Shown one piece after another: positions 58,929 to 64,000 of a stretch of 64,000 nt of DNA (position 1 is its first letter; every line of letters starts with the position of its first letter). The stretch comes from Streptomyces sp. BHT-5-2. Its GTDB lineage: Bacteria > Actinomycetota > Actinomycetes > Streptomycetales > Streptomycetaceae. Both the position numbers and the translations under genes were made by a program. The notes beneath the pieces were generated by a model. It was not told where the DNA came from, did not search any database, and saw only the letters and a list, made by a program, of their open reading frames with translations. The stretch spans positions 62,001 through 126,000 of the forward strand of contig NZ_CP081497.1 in assembly GCF_019774615.1 (NCBI RefSeq). The letters are read 5' to 3'.

Positions 58929-59897
58929 TCAGCCGCCGAACAGCTCGCGGAGGAAGCGGATCTCCGCGGTCCGCTGGGCGCCGCCGCCGCTCTCGTGCGC
59001 GTTGAACCGCCAGACCTCCAGCTGTTTCTCGCCGGCGTAGTGGTGGTGGGCGGCGAATCCGGTGGACGGCGGGACGATCTCGTCGCGCAGTGCGGTGCCG
59101 AAGAGGGCCGGGGCGGTGGCGCGGACCGCGAAGTTCAGGCCGTCGAAGTGGTCGAGGGTGTGCAGCGCGGTGTCGATGTGGCCGCGCTGGCCGGCGAAGT
59201 AGCGGGTCAGTTCGCCGTAGGGCCCCTGGTCGGTGATGTCGAGGGCGCGCCGGATGTGGGTGAGGAACGGCGCGTCGATCAGGGCGCCGGCGAGCCCCGG
59301 GACGAGTCCGGTCATGGCCAGCGCGAGGGCGCCGCCCTGGCTGTGGCCGGCGACCACGATCCGCTCGGCGTCCACCGCCTGATGGCGGCGGGCCGCCTCC
59401 ACGGCCCGTACGGCGTCGGTGAACAGCCGCCGGTAGTAGTAGGTGTCGGGGTCCAGCAGGCCCTGGGTCAGCTTGCCCGGTACGCCCGGGTGCGGGGCGC
59501 CCACCGGGTCGGGGGTGTCGCCGGGCCGGTCGGGGCCGCTCTGACCGCGGGTGTCCATGACCAGCGTGGCGTAGCCGGCCGACGGCCACAGCAGCCAGTC
59601 GTGCGGCAGCAGTCGGCCGCCGCCGTAGCCGAGGTACTGCACCACGCACGGCAGCCGCCCGGCCGCGGTGCGCGGACGCAGGAACCAGCCGCGGATCCGG
59701 TGCCCGCCGAAGCCGGTGAACTCCACGTCGTCGGTGTGCAGCCGGGTCAGGCCGGTGTCGGCCGTGGTGAACCGGGGGGCGAGGTCGTGGGCGCGGGCCT
59801 CGTCCAGGGTGCGCTGCCAGAAGGCGTCGAAACCGGGGGGTTCGGGCAGCGGTGGGCGGTAGCGGCGCAGTTCGTCCAGGGGAAGGTCGGTGAACAT
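58929..59897 (-). CDS. CE7-family acetyl xylan esterase / cephalosporin-C deacetylase
   Basis: 322 residues, alpha/beta hydrolase. CE7 signatures: MDTRGQSG (RGQ motif, about 117), VVAGHSQGGALALA (nucleophile Ser, about 187), Asp in TALRDEIVPPST and the catalytic His in FNAHESGGG. No signal peptide, so it is intracellular, as is usual for CE7; it deacetylates short xylo-oligosaccharides after uptake. Its place upstream of xylulokinase supports a xylan/xylose theme for the locus. Promoter sign: TAACGT at 59934-59939. The ATG has GGAGGTGCTCC upstream. Confidence 0.92.
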   Translation of the reverse strand: MFTDLPLDELRRYRPPLPEPPGFDAFWQRTLDEARAHDLAPRFTTADTGLTRLHTDDVEFTGFGGHRIRGWFLRPRTAAGRLPCVVQYLGYGGGRLLPHDWLLWPSAGYATLVMDTRGQSGPDRPGDTPDPVGAPHPGVPGKLTQGLLDPDTYYYRRLFTDAVRAVEAARRHQAVDAERIVVAGHSQGGALALAMTGLVPGLAGALIDAPFLTHIRRALDITDQGPYGELTRYFAGQRGHIDTALHTLDHFDGLNFAVRATAPALFGTALRDEIVPPSTGFAAHHHYAGEKQLEVWRFNAHESGGGAQRTAEIRFLRELFGG

Positions 59898-60088
59898 GGA
59901 GCACCTCCGGGCGGTGAGGCGTACACGTCGGGCACGTTAGGGTCTGTCCGGGCGACCAGGGCCGGGGGCCGTCCGTCCCGGGCCGTGGAGCGTCAACGGT
60001 GGCCTCAGGGGTGGATGTTTCGCCTCGGAACGGTCCAGATCGGTCACCGCGTCCTTGACTCCCCATCAAAGAAGCGATCACTTCCGCC

Positions 60089-60946
60089 ATGAGCTTTCCC
60101 CCGCCCCCGCCGTCCAACCAGCCGCCGTACCAGCCGCCCCAGGGCGAGTCGGGCGGTTTTGGACCGCCGGGAGGCGGCTACGGGCCCGGTGGGCAGCAAC
60201 CCGGGCCGGGGGGCTACGGGGCGGGCGGTCACGGGCCGTCGGCCCCGCCGCCAGGTCAGTCGCCGCCCGGCCCGTACGGTGCGCCCGCCGGCGGCTTCGG
60301 GCCGCCCGCGCCCGGCGGTCCCGGTGGCTGGCAGCAGCCGCCCGCGCCGCCCTCCCGAGGCGGCAACGGCACCGCGATCGCGCTGATCATCGGCGCCGGC
60401 GTGCTCGTCGTGGCGGTCGTCATCGGGTGCGTCATATGGGCCAACAGCGGTGACGGCGGCCGCACTCAGGCCCGGCCGGGCACCGGCGCCTCGGCGAGCG
60501 CCACCCCCTCGGCCTCCGGCTCCGGCGCCCCGACGCCGTCCGCCTCCGCGACCCCCACCGGTCCGGGGAGCTCCCCGTCCGCGTCCACCGGCCGCACGGC
60601 GCCCTTCTACACGCTGAAGACGGGCGACTGCTTCGACATCCCGCCGGGCGGGAACGGCGGCAACAACCGGGCGGCGTCCTGCAACGGCCCGCACGACGCC
60701 GAGGTCGTCTTCGTCTACACCCTGCCGCGCGGCCTGACTTCGGAGAACGAGATCAAGGACAAGGCGTCCGCGCTGTGCTCCATCGAGCTCCCCGACAAGG
60801 CCGCCAAGCAGCCCGCCGGGACGGCCGGCGGCACCTACGTCCAGTTCCCGACCGTCCACGGCTACCAGCTGGGCGTCAGGTCCGTGGTGTGCAGCCTGAC
60901 CGGCAGCCGCAGCGGCACCAAGAAGCTCACCAAGCCGCTGGTGTGA
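60089..60946 (+). CDS. Pro/Gly-rich single-pass membrane protein with septum-formation-like extracellular domain
   Basis: 285 residues. Residues 1-88 are a cytoplasmic Pro/Gly/Gln run (PPPPPSNQPPYQPPQ), residues about 95-118 a transmembrane helix (AIALIIGAGVLVVAVVIGCVIW), then a Ser/Thr/Pro linker and a C-terminal domain with three or four Cys (LKTGDCFDIPP, AASCNGPHDAEVVFVYTLP, ALCSIELPD, SVVCSL). The GDCFD...C...PHDAEV pattern is that of the actinobacterial septum-formation/DUF4333-like extracellular domain. TTGACT at 60055-60060 and no ribosome-binding site suggest a leaderless message. Confidence 0.75.
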   Translation: MSFPPPPPSNQPPYQPPQGESGGFGPPGGGYGPGGQQPGPGGYGAGGHGPSAPPPGQSPPGPYGAPAGGFGPPAPGGPGGWQQPPAPPSRGGNGTAIALIIGAGVLVVAVVIGCVIWANSGDGGRTQARPGTGASASATPSASGSGAPTPSASATPTGPGSSPSASTGRTAPFYTLKTGDCFDIPPGGNGGNNRAASCNGPHDAEVVFVYTLPRGLTSENEIKDKASALCSIELPDKAAKQPAGTAGGTYVQFPTVHGYQLGVRSVVCSLTGSRSGTKKLTKPLV

Positions 60947-60979
60947 GCCGGTGGTCCGGTGACCCGGCAGCCGGGCGCG

Positions 60980-60999
60980 CGGTGACCGGGCCGTCACCG
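60980..60999. terminator. Bidirectional hairpin between convergent genes
   Basis: CGGTGAC, 6-base loop, GTCACCG. A competing 9-bp arm (TCCGGTGAC at 60955-60963) pairs with the same right side. Confidence 0.6.
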
Positions 61000-61016
61000 G
61001 AATTCCCTCGCCCCGG

Positions 61017-61943
61017 TCAGCGGCCCAGCGCCGTCGCCAACTCCGCGATGGCGCCCGGGCCGACCCGGCAGCAGCCGCCGATCAGCCGGGCGCCCGCCGC
61101 GACCCAGCCGGCCACCCGGTCCGCGGCGAAGGCCGGGCTGCCGCGCCAGGCGCGGGCCGTGGCGTCCCAGCTCTCCCCGCTGTTGGGGTAGACCACGACC
61201 GGCTTGCCGGTGACCCGCGCGGCGAGCGCCACTGCCGGATCGGCGTCGTCCGGCGTGCAGCAGTTCACGCCGACCGCGATCACCTCGTCCGCGTCGGCGG
61301 CCAGGGCGAACGCCTCGGCCAGCGGCTGCCCGGCGCGGGTGCGGTCGCCGGCGATGCTGTACGAGAGGTAGGCGGGGACGCCGAGGCCGCGCACGGCCCG
61401 CAGCAGGGCCCGTGCCTCGTCCGCGTCCGGCACCGTCTCCAGGGCGAGCACGTCGGGCCGGGCGGCGGCCAGGACTTCCAGGCGCGGCCGGTGGAAGCGC
61501 TCCAAGGCGTCCACGGACAGCCCGTACCGGCCGCGGTATTCGGAGCCGTCCGCCAGCATCGCCCCGTACGGGCCCGCCGACGCGGCGACATGGAGCGGTC
61601 CGGTGACGCCGCCCGCGCGGGCCCGTGCAGCCGCCTCGCGGGCCAGCTCGACACTGCGGCGCAGCAGCCCGGCGGTCTCCTCGGGGCCGGTGCCGCGCCG
61701 GGCGAACCCCTCGAAGGTGGCCTGGTAGCTGGAGGTGATGGCGACCTGGGCGCCCGCCTCGTAGTAGGCCAGGTGGGCCCGCACCACCGCTTCCGGTTCC
61801 TCGGCGAGCAGCCGGGCCGACCACAGGGCGTCGCTCAGGTCGTGGCCCTGGGCTTCCAGTTGGTTGGAGAGCCCGCCGTCGAGGACGACCGGTCCGGCGG
61901 CGAGCGCCTGGGCGAGCGACGGCTGGGGCGACGGGCCGGTCAT
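61017..61943 (-). CDS. mmuM: Homocysteine S-methyltransferase MmuM
   Basis: 308 residues. Starts with VVLDGGLSNQLEAQGHDLSDALWSARLL. Zinc ligands are VGVNCC (about 228) and LIGGCCRVGP (about 292); ALETVPDADEARAL is also typical. It transfers methyl from S-methylmethionine (or SAM) to homocysteine to make methionine. AAGGAGAGG precedes the ATG. It lies 25 bases after the YceI-family gene, so the two are probably cotranscribed, although no functional link is known. Confidence 0.94.
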   Translation of the reverse strand: MTGPSPQPSLAQALAAGPVVLDGGLSNQLEAQGHDLSDALWSARLLAEEPEAVVRAHLAYYEAGAQVAITSSYQATFEGFARRGTGPEETAGLLRRSVELAREAAARARAGGVTGPLHVAASAGPYGAMLADGSEYRGRYGLSVDALERFHRPRLEVLAAARPDVLALETVPDADEARALLRAVRGLGVPAYLSYSIAGDRTRAGQPLAEAFALAADADEVIAVGVNCCTPDDADPAVALAARVTGKPVVVYPNSGESWDATARAWRGSPAFAADRVAGWVAAGARLIGGCCRVGPGAIAELATALGR

Positions 61944-61968
61944 GGCGTTCGACCTCTCCTTGCGGTGG

Positions 61969-62841
61969 CTACTCGGGCCGGACCGCCTGGATGTCCAGCT
62001 CGACCCGGATCGTAGCGCCGATCGCGGCGATGCCCCTGGCCAGCATCTTCCGCCAGTCCAGGGTGAAGTCCTCGCGGTGCAGTTCGGTGACGGCCTGGCA
62101 GGCGGTGCGGGTCTCGCCCATGATGCCGGTGCCGATGCCCAGGTAGCGGGTGTCCAACTGGATGGTGCGGCTGACGCCGTGCAGATGAAGCACGCCCTGC
62201 ACCGCCCACCGGCTGCCTCCCTTGTGGACGAACCGCTCGCCGGCGAACTGGAGATGAGGGAATCTGGCCACGTCCAGGAATTCCGCCGACCGCAGGTGGT
62301 CGTCCCGCATCCGCACGCCGGTGTCGATGCTCGCCGCGTCGATGGTCACCTCGACCCGGGAGTCCGCCATCCGCTCGCCGATCCACAGGCCGCCCTCGAA
62401 GCGGTTGAACCGGCCGTGGATCTCTGCCAGTCCGATGTGCCGGGCGGTGAAGCGGATGGCGCTGTGGTCGGGGTCGAGCCGCCACTGGCCGGCGTCGGGC
62501 AGCGGCAGCGCCGGTGCCAGTTCCAGGGTGATCGGGCGGGGCGCGGTCCGTTCGCCGGCCACCACCCGGACCTCGCAGCGGACCGGGCGGAAGCCGTCGG
62601 AGGTCACCAGGAGCCGGTAGCCGCCGGGTGGCAGGGTGACGGTCAGCCGGCCGTTGGGGTCGGTCCGGCAGGCCGTCGCCTCCTGGCCGTTGGCGTCCAG
62701 GACGGAGACCGCCACCCCGGCCATCGGCAGTCCGACGGGATCGTTGACGTACAGGTCCAGTGCGCCCGCCCCGCGGGGGAGGGAGGGCTGGAGGCTGTGC
62801 GGCGTACGGTCGCGCAGGCGGTGCAGGAAGGCGAGCGGCAT
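61969..62841 (-). CDS. YceI-family protein with N-terminal carboxypeptidase-regulatory-like domain
   Basis: 290 residues from the ATG at 62841 (weak ribosome-binding site; longer in-frame starts up to 62997 exist). Residues about 25-105 form a beta-sandwich (LDLYVNDPVGLPMAGVAVSVLDANG, GRLTVTLPPGGYRLLVTSDGF) of the CarboxypepD_reg type. Residues about 115-285 are YceI (WRLDPDHSAIRFTARHIGLAEIHGRFNRFEG, SIDTGVRMRDDHLRSAEFLDVARFPHLQF, DFTLDW). YceI proteins bind isoprenoid or lipid chains in a lipocalin-like barrel. No signal peptide is seen. TTGACA at 63033-63038 (minus strand) may be its -35; 62842-63082 otherwise holds no gene. Confidence 0.88.
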   Translation of the reverse strand: MPLAFLHRLRDRTPHSLQPSLPRGAGALDLYVNDPVGLPMAGVAVSVLDANGQEATACRTDPNGRLTVTLPPGGYRLLVTSDGFRPVRCEVRVVAGERTAPRPITLELAPALPLPDAGQWRLDPDHSAIRFTARHIGLAEIHGRFNRFEGGLWIGERMADSRVEVTIDAASIDTGVRMRDDHLRSAEFLDVARFPHLQFAGERFVHKGGSRWAVQGVLHLHGVSRTIQLDTRYLGIGTGIMGETRTACQAVTELHREDFTLDWRKMLARGIAAIGATIRVELDIQAVRPE

Positions 62842-63082
62842 GGCAGGACGGGGCCCTAACGGTCGGTTCGGTCCGACCGTCGGAACGGTCGAACGGCGGA
62901 CATCCGGGACGCGAGCCGCCGCAAGCCTGGGCTGCGGGAACCAGGCGGACAGCATCGCGGAATGAATCGCATGAAAAGGGTGCGGATTCGGTCCCATCCT
63001 GTCATTGGTGTCGACCTGAAATGACCATCAAGTGTCAAGGTCTGAGTAAACGTGACGTTTCTCGCATCACGGCGGAATCTCC

Positions 63083-64000
63083 CTACGGGCGCCCCTCCGG
63101 TACGTCCGCCGCGAGAGCGGCCAGCGCGGCCGCCGGATCGTCCGCGGCCGGCCCGGCCGGGGCCCACCGGCCTGCCTCCTTGCGGAACGGCCACCACCGG
63201 CCGTCGCGCCCGTAGCGGAGCTGGGTGCCGCCGCCCACCACAGTCCAGCGGTTTCCGGCGGCCCGTAGCCGCGGCCGCGACGCCTCGTCCTCCCAGGCGG
63301 CTGCCAACCGGTCCCGCACACGGGACTGCACCTCGGGCGCCGGCATCCACTCCTCCTCCAGGGCCGCCAACCCGGCCGCGCCGCCCGTCCGCCAGGCCCG
63401 CACGGCCAGCGCCAGGCCCCGCGCGTCGCGGCCCGAGCCGTCCGCCAGGCGGGCCGTGACGGCCGCCCCGGGCTCCGACGCGGCCAGCCGCACGGCGTCC
63501 TGGGAGAGCGTCGGGACGGGCGCCGGCGGGGCATCGGCGTGCCCGGGTGCGAGGGCCTCCGCCAGCAGCCGCCGGGCGCGCTCGGCGGCGTCCGCGATCA
63601 GGAACTCCAGCGCGTCAGTGGCGACTCCGGGCGCCGGCGGGACGCCCCCGCCGAGCGCCGGTGCCGGGCCGGGGGACGCGACCGGTGGCGGGGGCGCCGG
63701 TAGCGGCGGCAGCACGTCCCGTGCTGCGTACGCCTCGACGGCCGGCACGCCCGTCTCCTCCCGGCCCGCGGGACCGGCCGGGCCGGCCGCCGCCTCCGCC
63801 CTGGCCGCACTGCGTCGCTGGAGCTCGTCCAGCAGTTCCTCCTCGCCCCGCCCGCGCAACAGCAGCAGCACGAACGGGTCCTGGTCCAGCAGCCGCGCCA
63901 CCTGATAGCACAGCGCCGCCGAGTGGGCGCAGTGGTCCCACGCGTCACAGCCGCACTCCGGATCCAGGTCCCCGATGCCCGGGAGGAGTTCGACGCCGGC
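63083..64000 (-). CDS. SWIM zinc-finger protein, 5' end outside window
   Basis: The frame is open to the right edge; 305 residues are visible. Near the edge, DLDPECGCDAWDHCAHSAALCYQVARLLDQDP carries the C-x-C...C-x-H of a SWIM zinc finger (split here to CGC-DAWDH-CAH). The rest is Ala/Pro-rich with helical stretches (VLLLLRGRGEEELLDEL, AVRAWRTGGAAGLAALEEEW). In Streptomyces such proteins are often next to SNF2-type helicase genes, and SWIM domains bind DNA or proteins. What lies upstream cannot be seen. Confidence 0.85.
   Translation of the reverse strand, partial: AGVELLPGIGDLDPECGCDAWDHCAHSAALCYQVARLLDQDPFVLLLLRGRGEEELLDELQRRSAARAEAAAGPAGPAGREETGVPAVEAYAARDVLPPLPAPPPPVASPGPAPALGGGVPPAPGVATDALEFLIADAAERARRLLAEALAPGHADAPPAPVPTLSQDAVRLAASEPGAAVTARLADGSGRDARGLALAVRAWRTGGAAGLAALEEEWMPAPEVQSRVRDRLAAAWEDEASRPRLRAAGNRWTVVGGGTQLRYGRDGRWWPFRKEAGRWAPAGPAADDPAAALAALAADVPEGRP

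Noticed and set aside
57238..60117. A 959-codon minus-strand frame over xylulokinase and esterase genes
   Set aside because: It is a shifted frame of two genes with clear family motifs; translation is Arg/Pro rich without domains.
60089..60946. Pro/Gly-rich protein as an encapsulin cargo with a disordered arm
   Set aside because: The disordered N-terminus is followed by a transmembrane helix and an extracellular Cys domain, and the gene is on the opposite strand to the encapsulin locus.
1..64000. tRNA, rRNA, insertion sequences or integrase-type elements
   Set aside because: I found no tRNA-like cloverleaf, no transposase or integrase motif and no terminal inverted repeats typical of an insertion sequence.

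Overview
The window is very GC-rich, its genes have an overwhelming G/C bias at third codon positions, and GTG starts are common. It encodes an ergothioneine cluster, LysX, EshA-like shell proteins, a Ca-type PI-PLC, a streptogrisin-like protease and MmyB-type regulators. Together these point to a Streptomyces (or close Streptomycetaceae) chromosome. I see no tRNA, rRNA, CRISPR array, insertion sequence or prophage.

Layout. 1-2058: 3' part of a UvrA-like ABC protein, then a small EF-hand protein (2139-2351) that overlaps tail-to-tail with a secreted GH92 mannosidase (to 4738), which carries a perfect LacI-type palindrome just upstream. 4885-8009 (minus): amino-acid permease, dodecin, universal stress protein and a PAS-LuxR regulator. 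The regulator faces a self-sufficient CYP102-type P450 (8155-11346). 11407-15333: membrane protein, two unrelated PI-PLC-type enzymes and a trypsin-like protease. 15461-19822 (minus): egtABCD with overlapping genes. 20046-22017: AlaA-like aminotransferase and a divergent HxlR regulator sharing a two-site operator. 22128-25064: phosphotransferase-like protein, GH18 protein, MmyB regulator. 25287-28662: oxidoreductase plus two acyl-CoA dehydrogenases in one overlapping operon. 28704-32630: secreted and membrane proteins and a streptogrisin-like protease. 32780-38532: five-gene Opp/Dpp/Nik-type ABC importer and a thioesterase. 38697-45926: DeoR regulator and a polyol-type operon (permease, EryA-like kinase, ribulokinase-like kinase, histidine phosphatase, 2-hydroxyacid dehydrogenase). 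46065-49379: leaderless lysX. 49541-53883: truncated Ig-like lipoprotein, small membrane protein, phosphodiester glycosidase, PGRP-type amidase, with unusual repeats between them.

The most striking locus is 54168-59897 (minus). It reads CE7 acetyl-esterase, xylulokinase, and two tandem family 2B encapsulin shell proteins (EshA-like, each with an internal cyclic-nucleotide-binding-type domain). Xylulokinase is among the cargo types proposed for family 2 encapsulins. The locus therefore looks like a protein compartment for xylose/xylulose metabolism, possibly with a two-component shell gated by a nucleotide ligand. The kinase here shows no long disordered N-terminal targeting extension, so loading, if it happens, needs another explanation.

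60089-64000: a proline/glycine-rich single-pass membrane protein, homocysteine S-methyltransferase, a YceI-family protein and the 3' part of a SWIM zinc-finger gene that runs off the right edge. Hairpin terminators separate most convergent pairs, and several genes (HxlR, USP, lysX, the 29574 and 60089 membrane proteins) look leaderless.
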